DNA of 64,000 nt from Mycolicibacterium goodii (GTDB taxonomy: Bacteria; Actinomycetota; Actinomycetes; Mycobacteriales; Mycobacteriaceae): contig NZ_CP092364.2 in assembly GCF_022370755.2 (NCBI RefSeq), positions 6,510,001 through 6,574,000 of the forward strand, in the 5' to 3' direction. Positions 27,928-39,100 of the stretch are shown piece after piece. How positions within the stretch are numbered: position 1 is the stretch's first letter; every line of letters starts with the position of its first letter. The notes beneath the pieces were generated by a model, which was not told the origin of the DNA, ran no database searches, and saw only the letters and a list, made by a program, of their open reading frames with translations. Both the position numbers and the translations under genes were made by a program.

Positions 27928-28764
27928 TCACGCGCTTGATTCCTGCGGCCACCCCGGAATAGGAGGACCGGTGGGGAAGTCGGTTCGGGGATGCTCCCCG
28001 GTGGTGAGGAAGTTCCGACGATCGGGAGGGTCGGGTGCCATGTCAACGCACTTTTGCGTATCCTCCTGGTACGTTGGCCACGCTTGTTCGAATTGAGAAT
28101 CAAAGTCAAGAAACTCATTGAGGAAACCGGTAATTTTCCATCCGGCGAACACATCGTCAACGGGCCTCGAAGCGGGCCCCTCTTGCGGTGGTAAGGCTGA
28201 GGAGGCGTTCTCGCGACTGGGCGCTGCGAGTCTTATCTGGTATGCGTTGATACCGGTGTCTTTATTTGTCTTATCTGCGACACTTGAGAAGCTTCCGTTT
28301 GGATTCTGGTTGGCCAGCGCATATCGATAGTCGCACACTAGGGCTGTGAACTGCTCACCATTTTGATCGATGCTGTCGATCACATATTTTCGATTTCCAA
28401 CAGTCGCAATCTCAGGAGCGTGACCGAGCTCATCCGGTTTCAGAAGCTTCGTGAATATGGGTGGTTCTGGGCCGGAAGGGCTGTCTATCGCGCTGCTGAA
28501 GCCGGGATAAGCAGAGTCCAGTGAGCCGGTGCTCTGCACAACCGACCACGACTCCAGATAGGCGCGAATCGGCACCGCAGGTCCTTCGGTTAGCGATATT
28601 CCAGGACTCGCAGTCCACTGGAAGCTCTGGTTTCCCAGGGGATCCGAGGTGGTGTGCGAAGGCTCTGCCTGAGTGAAAAGGTTGCAACCAGACACCGTTG
28701 CCGCGATGGTGAGCGCGGAAACGAGGGTTGCTGCGCGACCCTTATCCACGAGCAACGTTCTCAT
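27928..28764 (-). CDS. Lipoprotein encoded behind the EspA-like gene
   Basis: A predicted exported lipoprotein of 278 residues. The signal peptide MRTLLVDKGRAATLVSALTIAATVSGC ends at the lipidated cysteine. Start at 28764 gives the best signal length; ATGs at 28782 and 28812 are alternatives, all overlapping the end of the upstream gene. The mature part has no family I recognise, with conserved-looking blocks FQWTASPGISLTEGPAVPIRAYLESW and ATVGNRKYVIDSIDQNGEQFTALVCDYRYAL. One internal cysteine pair could form a disulfide. Gene overlap with the EspA-like gene suggests the products work together. GC content is below the surroundings. Confidence 0.75.
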   Translation of the reverse strand: MRTLLVDKGRAATLVSALTIAATVSGCNLFTQAEPSHTTSDPLGNQSFQWTASPGISLTEGPAVPIRAYLESWSVVQSTGSLDSAYPGFSSAIDSPSGPEPPIFTKLLKPDELGHAPEIATVGNRKYVIDSIDQNGEQFTALVCDYRYALANQNPNGSFSSVADKTNKDTGINAYQIRLAAPSRENASSALPPQEGPASRPVDDVFAGWKITGFLNEFLDFDSQFEQAWPTYQEDTQKCVDMAPDPPDRRNFLTTGEHPRTDFPTGPPIPGWPQESSA

Positions 28765-31006
28765 ACTGTTTCGCAAACGCATCAGAAGGATTTCCGCTGT
28801 CTCCCTCTGCATTCCGCACCGTCCGATCCAAGCTCTCGTTCAAGAATCCCCCGTATACGTCCTCGGTGACGGTTATCTTCTTCTCGCTCATTATTTCTTC
28901 GAGCGTGCCCAACCGTTTTGTCGGGTTACCGTTCTCATCTAAAACTGGATTACCGAACATGTCCTTGTTGTCTACCAGATACTTCTCATGACCGGGGATG
29001 TCGACACCTACCGCGAGGAGGGCATTTGCGGCAAAGCGCGCGGATTCGGCCGGCGACATCGGTTTCACTTCTCCACTTGTGGCTGAACCGTCGCCGAAGA
29101 AGCTATCCGCCAGCGCGCTTCCGACTGCGCCTACGGCCTTACCGTATGGGCCGCCGATATCAGATAGTCGGGACACCGCTTCGGTATATACGGACCGCTT
29201 CAAGTTATCGAGTTCTGCTTTATCCTGGCCGATTGCCGTCAGTCCTTCGGCGGTGCCGTAGTCGATCAAACCCTTGAGCGTGGCTGCCGCCAACATTCGT
29301 GGATCATGCTGGAACGTATCTGCGCCACTCTTGACGTCGTTGGCCCACTCATAACTTTTCTCGACGGCTAGTTGATTGGCCGCGACGTTGAATTCGCGAT
29401 AAGCATCGACATCGGTCCCGAGGACAGTGAATATCCCCTTGGCAAGGGGGCGTGTGCTAGCCGTCTCAAGTGGATCGAAATTGTCTGCCGCCCCACCGTC
29501 TACACTGGCGATATCCGCCATATAGGGGGTTAGCCCGTGGGCCATAGCTTTCACGAGCTCCGGATTGACTTGGCCTAGCGTATCGGTCATTCCGAACGCG
29601 TTTTCAATGTCCATCAAGTCGGGCTGCCCATGCTCGCCTAGGAATCTGGCGTACGCCTCCGCGGCAGCGGAGGCGTTGGCAACCTCGGGGCCTGTCCCAT
29701 TGTCGTTATTTGTCCATGAGAATAGTGATCCGGCATCTCTGCCGTTGTCCGACCACCCGGTTTTCATGATATCCATCATGAAATCGTCCGGGTCGTAGTC
29801 ATAAGGGACAGTGCCTTCCGGGCCATCCAGATAGGGTTGGTGACCGACGAGATGGTCGGTAACAATCTGGTGGTCCCGTCCGGCCGACGTGAACAACTCC
29901 CGCACTGTTTCTTGGTTGACTGGGCTTTCGTCCATCAATCGATCGGACAGGCGGATCATCGCTCGATCGATCTCGGTGCCAGTTTGGAACTTGGTATCGC
30001 CCTCCCTGACGATGTCGGCGATCGCCTCGATCTTCTGCCGTTCGACCTCGCCACCGGGATATCCAATAAGGTTGTTGTTAGACAGCGCTTTCTGGACGGA
30101 ATCCGGTAGCCGTTCGAAAGATCCTTTACGGGGTTCCCCGTTTTCTCCCGGCTCTCCGAAGGCAACGTCATCGTTGCTCATCAGTTGCCAGGAGTTCCCT
30201 ATGACTTTCCCTTTGTCGCCGAGTCTGTCGGTAGCCTCTTTCAGCTCGTCGACCGACATATCAGCTTGCTGGGCTTCCATGGCGCTCAGATATGCGTTTT
30301 GTTCAGCAGTGAGGGGCTCACCGGGCTTGACGCCGCCGAGCACACTGTCCACTCGGGAAGCTGCTTCCTGGTCGCCATCTTCGAGCATCGCCCTGACATC
30401 GCCTTCGGCTTTGTCTTCGGCGCTCCCTTCTTCGCCTTCTCCCATCGCCGTTTGGCGGTCGTCCTCTTCGTCCTTCTTGCCGTCCTTCTCGCCACCAGGT
30501 GCGAACTTCTGGTTGGTGAGTTCTTCGAACTCACCCTTATACCCGGTAACCCGACCCTGAATGGTCCGCATCTCGTCGGTCGCGGACTTGACGATGTTGT
30601 CGACCTTGTTGATGCCCTCGCGGGCGATGGGGATCAACTTGCGTTCGCGATCCTGCTCGCTGGTGGCGGGCAGGCTGTTCACCATGCTCTCGACCCAGCC
30701 TTTGGCAGTGTCGAGGTTCGTGCGCCCCACGCTTACTACGTTGGCGGCGTTCTTGACCTCGGCGGCCATCTTGCGGTCGAGGTCGGCGAGCTTCTCGTAC
30801 ACCTGCGCGTGCTCTTTGTTCGCCGCCGCGTACGCGTTCGCACCGGAGCCCTGCCAACGGTCATCAGGTGCGGCAGCCTCGACGCTCGCCTTCATGTTGA
30901 GAAGCTCTGAGCTGTGGTCGAACTGGGAGCCATCAGTGGGTACACCCTGTCCGAAGGTCTCACGGGCTTTGTTCCACGTCGAGTAGAACCCGTCAAGCGC
31001 TCCCAC
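28742..31006 (-). CDS. Large EspA/EspE-like ESX-associated protein (TPR-repeat-region type)
   Basis: A 754-residue protein without a Sec signal, from a GTG at 31006 preceded by GCGAGGGGG. Residues 1-110 (GALDGFYSTWNKARETFG, then WQGSGANAYAAANKEHAQVYEKLADLDRKM) match the EspA/EspE-type N terminus, a WxG helical hairpin secreted by type VII systems. A strongly acidic linker follows (about 160-200, GEKDGKKDEEDDRQ). A long mainly helical region runs to the end, with several Trp/Asp-rich blocks. Similar large mycobacterial proteins (Rv2082 type) are uncharacterised. Overlaps the downstream lipoprotein gene. A longer frame upstream of 31006 is antisense noise. The effector role is inferred. Confidence 0.78.
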   Translation of the reverse strand: MGALDGFYSTWNKARETFGQGVPTDGSQFDHSSELLNMKASVEAAAPDDRWQGSGANAYAAANKEHAQVYEKLADLDRKMAAEVKNAANVVSVGRTNLDTAKGWVESMVNSLPATSEQDRERKLIPIAREGINKVDNIVKSATDEMRTIQGRVTGYKGEFEELTNQKFAPGGEKDGKKDEEDDRQTAMGEGEEGSAEDKAEGDVRAMLEDGDQEAASRVDSVLGGVKPGEPLTAEQNAYLSAMEAQQADMSVDELKEATDRLGDKGKVIGNSWQLMSNDDVAFGEPGENGEPRKGSFERLPDSVQKALSNNNLIGYPGGEVERQKIEAIADIVREGDTKFQTGTEIDRAMIRLSDRLMDESPVNQETVRELFTSAGRDHQIVTDHLVGHQPYLDGPEGTVPYDYDPDDFMMDIMKTGWSDNGRDAGSLFSWTNNDNGTGPEVANASAAAEAYARFLGEHGQPDLMDIENAFGMTDTLGQVNPELVKAMAHGLTPYMADIASVDGGAADNFDPLETASTRPLAKGIFTVLGTDVDAYREFNVAANQLAVEKSYEWANDVKSGADTFQHDPRMLAAATLKGLIDYGTAEGLTAIGQDKAELDNLKRSVYTEAVSRLSDIGGPYGKAVGAVGSALADSFFGDGSATSGEVKPMSPAESARFAANALLAVGVDIPGHEKYLVDNKDMFGNPVLDENGNPTKRLGTLEEIMSEKKITVTEDVYGGFLNESLDRTVRNAEGDSGNPSDAFAKQYENVARG

Positions 31007-31189
31007 GGAAACCCCCTCGCCGAACCTGTCAGTCAATAAGTATCGCCGATGCCCAGTGCCGTGCACGACAGGAGTTGGCGCCGACGAGAGCGGGGCGGCC
31101 CTCGCTCCACGGAACCATGCGATACGGCCGATTTGGTTGGCATAGCGATTTGCTACGCGCAATTCAAGATTATGGGATAACTTCCCGTC

Positions 31190-32641
31190 ATGGCATTCCG
31201 AAATGGCGTGATCGCGGCCGGTGCCGCCGCGCTCACTGCAGCCTTGGTGACCACTGTGCCTGCGCTTGGCGCGACCGCCTTCACGATCAGCGGCACGCGC
31301 ATTTTTCACGATCCGGCATATCCGGAGCAGGTCGTTCCTGGGGAATTTGCCGGATACGATGTCGAACACGTCAAATACCCGGCCTCGGTGATCGGCATGG
31401 ACCGCGGAATCCGTATTGCCGCGGACGCTTTGGCGGCCAGGGTGGACAGTGCCGTCGGCACTGACGAAGACATCATCGTCGCCGGCTTGAGCCAGGGCGC
31501 GATAGTGATCGCGTACGAGAAGAAGCGCCTCATGGCGCTGAGCGAGGATGAACGTCCGGACCCGGGCCAATTGAAGTTCGTCACGGTCGGTGATCCCACA
31601 GGCCCGGGCGGCATTCTGCGGTGGGTCCCCGGACGTATCCCGATCATCGGACTGACACCGGTGCGCCCCCCGGACACGCCGTACGAGACAGTGATCATCA
31701 ACGGTGAGTACGACGGCTGGGCCGATTTCCCTGACCGGCCATGGAATCTCCTCAGCACGGCCAACGCGCTCCTGGGCATTATCTACGTGCACGGCCGCTA
31801 CGAGGACAAGCCGGGCGGGTGGGACCTGTCCACGGTCCCCGAGAAGAACATCGTCGTCACCGAGAACTCGCTGGGCGGTAAGACGACCTCATATCTGATC
31901 CCCACCGAAAAGTTGCCGCTGTTGCAGCCGTTGCGCGATCTCGGATTCCCGGAGTCTTTCGTCGCTGCGCTGGAGAAGGTGCTGCGACCTCTCGTCGACG
32001 CGGGTTACAAACGCAATGACCCCGTGCCGGTCACCGGTAGTACCGAGGAAACTCCGGCGGTCGAGGAGTCCGATGTCACCGCTGCCGTCAACGATGTTGA
32101 GGAAGCCGACGAACCGCAAATGACCGACACCCAGGGTGTCGCCGACAAGAATGTCGCGCCGGCACGCATCGCGGAAGCCGCCGACACGGTGGCGGTCACC
32201 GAAGAAGACACTTCGGTCACCGACGAAGACACTTCGGTCACCGAAGAGGTCACCGACGAAAGAACCGCCGAAGACGCCGAGGCCGCGAAAGACGCCGAGG
32301 CCGCGAAAGACACCGACGTCACCCAGGACGCCGAGGTCACCGGCGACTCCAACACGACCGAAGACCCTGGAGCCACCCAGGACGCCGACGTGGTGAAGGC
32401 CGACGAGACGGACAAGACCGACCAGTCCGCCGAGAAATCCAAAGCATCCGAAAAGCCGGACGCGCCAGCCGAGAAGAAGTCGAATCGTCCCCGTCTCAAC
32501 CTGTTCAAGCCGAAGAAGCCGAAGGTGACGACGACTGACCGGGTGACGGTGCCCAAGGCCGAGCCGGCGGGAATCCGGGACCGCGACACCAAAGACGACG
32601 ACAAGCAAGCGGACACCGACGCAAACAAGGACGCCGCCTGA
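31190..32641 (+). CDS. Secreted PE-PPE-domain serine hydrolase with acidic repeat tail
   Basis: A 483-residue exported protein. Residues 1-28 form a Sec signal (VIAAGAAALTAALVTTVPALGA). The PE-PPE domain (about 30-250) is an alpha/beta hydrolase with nucleophile Ser101 in GLSQGA and GEYDGWADFP near the catalytic aspartate. Such domains act as esterases or acyltransferases on cell-envelope lipids, and here stand without a PE or PPE module. The last 200 residues are low-complexity, Asp/Glu/Thr-rich and repetitive, ending with a basic patch (RPRLNLFKPKKPK). The ATG at 31190 is divergent from the EspA-like gene. Substrate unknown. Confidence 0.85.
   Translation: MAFRNGVIAAGAAALTAALVTTVPALGATAFTISGTRIFHDPAYPEQVVPGEFAGYDVEHVKYPASVIGMDRGIRIAADALAARVDSAVGTDEDIIVAGLSQGAIVIAYEKKRLMALSEDERPDPGQLKFVTVGDPTGPGGILRWVPGRIPIIGLTPVRPPDTPYETVIINGEYDGWADFPDRPWNLLSTANALLGIIYVHGRYEDKPGGWDLSTVPEKNIVVTENSLGGKTTSYLIPTEKLPLLQPLRDLGFPESFVAALEKVLRPLVDAGYKRNDPVPVTGSTEETPAVEESDVTAAVNDVEEADEPQMTDTQGVADKNVAPARIAEAADTVAVTEEDTSVTDEDTSVTEEVTDERTAEDAEAAKDAEAAKDTDVTQDAEVTGDSNTTEDPGATQDADVVKADETDKTDQSAEKSKASEKPDAPAEKKSNRPRLNLFKPKKPKVTTTDRVTVPKAEPAGIRDRDTKDDDKQADTDANKDAA
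32204..32308 (+). repeat. In-frame tandem repeats in the hydrolase tail
   Basis: A 20-base unit beginning GAAGACACTTCGG occurs at 32204-32223 and 32225-32244 (21-bp period, coding EDTSVTD/E). An exact 18-bp unit GACGCCGAGGCCGCGAAA is repeated at 32273-32290 and 32291-32308 (coding DAEAAK). Such repeats suggest length variation between strains. Confidence 0.85.
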
Positions 32642-32643
32642 AC

Positions 32644-35393
<2,750 letters not shown>

Positions 35394-35400
35394 AAAGATT

Positions 35401-35416
35401 GTAAGTACTCACTTAC
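35401..35416. promoter_or_regulatory. TetR-type operator before the D-aminoacylase-like gene
   Basis: GTAAGT-ACTC-ACTTAC is a perfect 6-bp inverted repeat with a 4-bp centre, 36 bp upstream of the ATG. It has the size and AT-rich arms of TetR-family operators, and a TetR gene closes this operon. Autoregulation is inferred. Confidence 0.65.
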
Positions 35417-35451
35417 TGGGTTAGCGTGGCGGCAACCGATGGAGGTCCGCC

Positions 35452-37233
35452 ATGTCATACGACGTCATCGTCCGCAACGGTCTGTGGTTCGACGGGACGG
35501 GTAAACCACCCCGGGTCCGCACCCTCGGTATCCGCGACGGGGTCGTCGCCGCGGTGTCGACCAAGCCCCTCGACGAGGCCGGATGTCCCGAGGTGATCGA
35601 CGCGGGCGGCAAATGGGTGGTTCCTGGCTTCGTCGACGTGCACACCCACTACGACGCCGAGGTCCTGCTCGACCCCGGACTCCGTGAATCCGTGCGCCAC
35701 GGTGTCACCACGGTGCTGTTGGGGATGTGCTCGCTGTCGACCGTGTACTCCGACGCCGAGGACGCCGCCGACCTGTTCAGCCGCGTGGAGGCCGTGCCCC
35801 GCCAGTTCGTCCTCGGCGCACTGCAGGCGCACAGGACCTGGTCGAATCCCGCCGAGTACGTCGCGGCGATCGACGCGCTGCCGCTCGGCCCGAATATCGC
35901 CTCGCTGCTGGGGCATTCGGATCTGCGCGCATCGGTGCTCGGCCTCGACCGTGCCACCACGCGCGGCGTGATCCCCAGCGACGCCGAACTTGAGGAGATG
36001 GCCGACAAACTGGACGCGGCCCTCGACGCCGGGATGCTCGGCATGTCCGGCATGGATGCGGCGATCGACAAGCTCGACGGTGACCGGTTCCGTTCGCGGG
36101 CACTGCCTTCGACATTCGCGACCTGGCGTGAACGTCGTCGGCTCATCAAGGTGCTGCGTCGGCGTGGCCGCATCTTGCAGAGCGCCCCGAACGTCGCGCG
36201 GGCGCAGGAGGCGCTGAACTTCTTCCTGGAGAGCAGCGGCATGTTCGGGCGCCGTCGCGGGGTGCGGATGAGCCTGCTGGTATCGGCCGACGCGAAATCC
36301 TCACCCGGTGCCGCGCGCGTGATCGGGCTGGGCACCCGGCTGATGAACAAGGCGCTCGACGCCAAGGTGCGTTTTCAGCATCTGCCGGTGCCGTTCGAAT
36401 TGTATTCGGATGGAATCGATCTGCCGGTGTTCGAGGAGTTCGGGGCGGGAACCGCGGCGCTGCATCTGCGTGATCAGCTCGAGCGCAACAAGCTGCTCGC
36501 CGACCCGGAATACCGCCGTCGGTTCCGCCGGTCGTTCGACCGCCGTAAGCTCGGACCGACGTTGTGGCACCGCGACTTCCACGACGCCACCATCGTCGAA
36601 TGCCCGGACACGAGCCTGATCGGCAAGACCTTCGGCCAGATCGCCGATGAGCGTGGCGTCCACCCGCTCGACGCGTTCCTCGACGTGCTCGTCGACAACG
36701 GCGAGAAGAACGTGCGCTGGACGACGATCGTCGCCAACCACCGGCCCAAGGTGCTCGATCAGCTCGCGAACGATCCCGCGGTGCACATGGGCTTCTCTGA
36801 TGCCGGTGCGCACCTGCGGAACATGGCGTTCTACAACTACCCGCTGCGGCTGCTGAAGCGGGTCCGCGACGCCCAGCTCTGCGGGCGACCTTTCCTGACC
36901 ACCGAACGTGCCGTGTACCGGTTGACCGCGGAGGTGGCCGACTGGTTCGGCGTCGACGCGGGCACGCTGCGCGAAGGGGACCGGGCCGACTTCGTGGTGA
37001 TCGATCCCAACTGCCTCAACTCCGACGTCGACGCGTACCACGAGGAGACCGTGCCGTTCTACGGCGGGCTGAGCCGCATGGTCAACCGCAACGACGACGC
37101 CGTGGTCGCGACGGCGGTCAACGGCACCGTGGTGTACGGCAGGGGCAAGTTCCGCGACGGCTACGGCGAGACCGTGAAGTCGGGTCGCTACCTGCGCGCC
37201 GGTGCCGACAGCCGCATGAGAACCGCTGTCTGA
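35452..37233 (+). CDS. N-acyl-D-amino-acid deacylase / D-aminoacylase-family amidohydrolase
   Basis: A 593-residue metal-dependent amidohydrolase. Metal motif VDVHTHYDAE (His64, His66) follows the composite beta-sandwich N terminus DVIVRNGLWFDGTG. GHSDLRASVLG (third His), the bridging region GMCSLSTVYSDAEDAA and FSDAGAHLRNMA (catalytic Asp) complete the site. C-terminal LREGDRADFVVIDPNCL rebuilds the sandwich. The family removes acyl groups from D-amino acids; longer members may act on other N-acyl compounds. In an operon with TetR 1 bp downstream. ATG with ribosome site GGAGG. Confidence 0.87.
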   Translation: MSYDVIVRNGLWFDGTGKPPRVRTLGIRDGVVAAVSTKPLDEAGCPEVIDAGGKWVVPGFVDVHTHYDAEVLLDPGLRESVRHGVTTVLLGMCSLSTVYSDAEDAADLFSRVEAVPRQFVLGALQAHRTWSNPAEYVAAIDALPLGPNIASLLGHSDLRASVLGLDRATTRGVIPSDAELEEMADKLDAALDAGMLGMSGMDAAIDKLDGDRFRSRALPSTFATWRERRRLIKVLRRRGRILQSAPNVARAQEALNFFLESSGMFGRRRGVRMSLLVSADAKSSPGAARVIGLGTRLMNKALDAKVRFQHLPVPFELYSDGIDLPVFEEFGAGTAALHLRDQLERNKLLADPEYRRRFRRSFDRRKLGPTLWHRDFHDATIVECPDTSLIGKTFGQIADERGVHPLDAFLDVLVDNGEKNVRWTTIVANHRPKVLDQLANDPAVHMGFSDAGAHLRNMAFYNYPLRLLKRVRDAQLCGRPFLTTERAVYRLTAEVADWFGVDAGTLREGDRADFVVIDPNCLNSDVDAYHEETVPFYGGLSRMVNRNDDAVVATAVNGTVVYGRGKFRDGYGETVKSGRYLRAGADSRMRTAV

Positions 37234-37234
37234 C

Positions 37235-37816
37235 ATGGCCAGAACTCAGCAGCAGCGCCGCGAGGAGACCGTCGCACGTCTGCTCGACGCGAGCATCGCG
37301 ACGATCATCGACATCGGGTACGCCAAGGCGTCGGCGGCGGTCATCGCGCGGCGCGCAAAGGTGTCCGACGGTGCACTGTTCCGGCATTTCCCCACGATGG
37401 GGGACTTCATGGCGGCCACGGCCCACGAGGTGATGCGCCGCCAACTTGAGGTGTTCTCGAAACGGATCGCCGAGATCCCGGCCGACCAGCCGCCGCTGCA
37501 GGCCGTGCTGACGATCCTGCGTGATGTCACGGGCAACGACACCAACACCGTGATGTACGAGTTGCTGATCGCCGCGCGCACCGACGAAAAGCTGCGCGCC
37601 ACACTGCAAGAGGTGCTCACCGAGTACGCCGCCAACATCTACGAGACCGCACGGACCATCCCGGGTTTCGAGCAGTTCCCGGAGGGGGAGTCCATGGCTG
37701 CGGTGGCGCTGCTGGTCAACACGTTCGACGGGGCCGCGATCATCCGGCCGGTGCTGGCGCAGCCCGAACTCGAAGACGCTCGCATCGCGCTGCTGTCGTC
37801 GCTGTTCAGCCGCTGA
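37235..37816 (+). CDS. TetR-family transcriptional regulator
   Basis: A 193-residue regulator. The N-terminal helix-turn-helix (about residues 12-58, AKASAAVIARRAKVSDGALFRHFPTMGDFMAA) is a clear TetR domain, followed by an all-helical ligand domain. The gene begins one base after the amidohydrolase stop, so the two are cotranscribed. It probably represses the operon at the palindrome at 35401-35416. The ligand is unknown; an N-acyl amino acid or fatty-acid-like compound is possible from context. Confidence 0.9.
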   Translation: MARTQQQRREETVARLLDASIATIIDIGYAKASAAVIARRAKVSDGALFRHFPTMGDFMAATAHEVMRRQLEVFSKRIAEIPADQPPLQAVLTILRDVTGNDTNTVMYELLIAARTDEKLRATLQEVLTEYAANIYETARTIPGFEQFPEGESMAAVALLVNTFDGAAIIRPVLAQPELEDARIALLSSLFSR

Positions 37817-37834
37817 GGGGGGTGCCCTCAGCGC

Positions 37835-39100
37835 CTAACGTCGCGACGCAAGTGCGGTCAGATGCACGGCGATTCCGACCAGCGGCCCGCACAGCAGGGC
37901 GATGACGGTCCTCGTCTCGAGCTCGAGCGGCAGTAGCAGCAGCCCAACGGCGGCGACTGTCGCGACGATCCACCCCAGCGCATATGCGCGGTGCAACGCG
38001 GCGGCCACCGCGGCCGCGCCGGTGAGTGTGAGCATCGCGATCGCCACGGCCGCGGCGGTCAACCAGGCCAGCAGCGTCCCGTCGGCGCGGTACTCGTCGC
38101 CGAAACCGACCTTCAGCAGCCACGGCCCGATCAGCCCGGCCGCGACGACGCCGACCGCACCGATTCCGGCGACGACGGCGGCAGGTATCGCCAGCGCGCG
38201 CATCCGTGCGCTGCGCTGGTCGACGAAGTGGGCGATCAGGTTGCCCTGCATCGCGGTCAGCGGCACGAGCAGAGGCGCCCGGGTGAGCGTGACGGCCAGG
38301 ATCACCACACCGCCGGTGGCGCCGAGATCGGCCGACGTGGCCTGCAGCAGCACCGGGAAACCCATCACCAGTATCGCGCTGGCACCGGCCGCGGCGATCG
38401 AGTGCGCGGTTCCGCGCACGAACGTCACGGTGCCGCCCGCGGTGACCTGACGGGCCGCGAGCCGTGCGGCGGGCGCCGCGAGCAGCAGGATCAGCCAGGC
38501 GCCGGCCCCGGCCACGGTGGCCCACAGATAGCCGCCCAGCCCCCAGCCCGATACGAACGACGCGGCCGCGACCGCGACGCGGATGCCGGCGTCGGTCACC
38601 ATCAATGCGCCGTACTCGGTCCAGCGGCCGATGCCGGCGAGCATGCCCAAAAGCGTTGCATGCAGGCAGAATCCGGCCAGACCAGCGCTGAGCAGCGCGA
38701 CGCTCATGGCCCGGGATTCGACGAACACGTGCGCACCCCACAGCGGCGAGGTCGCCGCGATCACGAGTGCGGCGACCACACCGACCGCGGCGGCCACCCG
38801 CATCGGATGCGTGCGCGCACCGTCGACGGCGGGGGTGAACTGCGCCGATCTGACCTCGCGGGTGGCCTCCTGCAGCAGGCCGTTGGCCGCGCCGGTGACG
38901 AGTCCGAACGCGCCCCAGAACACCGCGAACACCGAGAAGCCCGCGGGTTCCAGGTCGCGAGCGGCGAGGTACAGGACGGCGTAGCCGCACACGGCCGTGA
39001 CGGCGGTGGCCGCCCCGACACGGGCGACGCTGCTGCGGGTGATCGGCCCCCGCGCGGGATCGTCCGGGTCGAATGGCGCAGGGGCGCCGCCGTCGGTCAC
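37835..39100 (-). CDS. MATE/Wzx-like polytopic membrane protein, last gene of the Pls operon
   Basis: A 421-residue membrane protein with about twelve hydrophobic segments arranged as in the MOP (Wzx/MviN/MATE) flippase group. It has LYLAARDLEPAGFSVFAVFW near the start and LMVTDAGIRVAVAAASFV midway. GTG at 39100 overlaps the stop of the peptidase gene (GTGA), so it is translated with that gene. A lipid or product flippase/exporter is the natural reading. Similar proteins in mycobacteria (Rv3630 type) are annotated only as integral membrane proteins. It converges on the TetR gene with an 18-bp gap. Confidence 0.78.
   Translation of the reverse strand: MTDGGAPAPFDPDDPARGPITRSSVARVGAATAVTAVCGYAVLYLAARDLEPAGFSVFAVFWGAFGLVTGAANGLLQEATREVRSAQFTPAVDGARTHPMRVAAAVGVVAALVIAATSPLWGAHVFVESRAMSVALLSAGLAGFCLHATLLGMLAGIGRWTEYGALMVTDAGIRVAVAAASFVSGWGLGGYLWATVAGAGAWLILLLAAPAARLAARQVTAGGTVTFVRGTAHSIAAAGASAILVMGFPVLLQATSADLGATGGVVILAVTLTRAPLLVPLTAMQGNLIAHFVDQRSARMRALAIPAAVVAGIGAVGVVAAGLIGPWLLKVGFGDEYRADGTLLAWLTAAAVAIAMLTLTGAAAVAAALHRAYALGWIVATVAAVGLLLLPLELETRTVIALLCGPLVGIAVHLTALASRR

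Noticed and set aside
31007..31792. N-terminal extension of the EspA-like protein by about 260 codons
   Set aside because: It lies antisense to the PE-PPE hydrolase and lacks the WxG pattern; the GTG at 31006 has a strong ribosome site.
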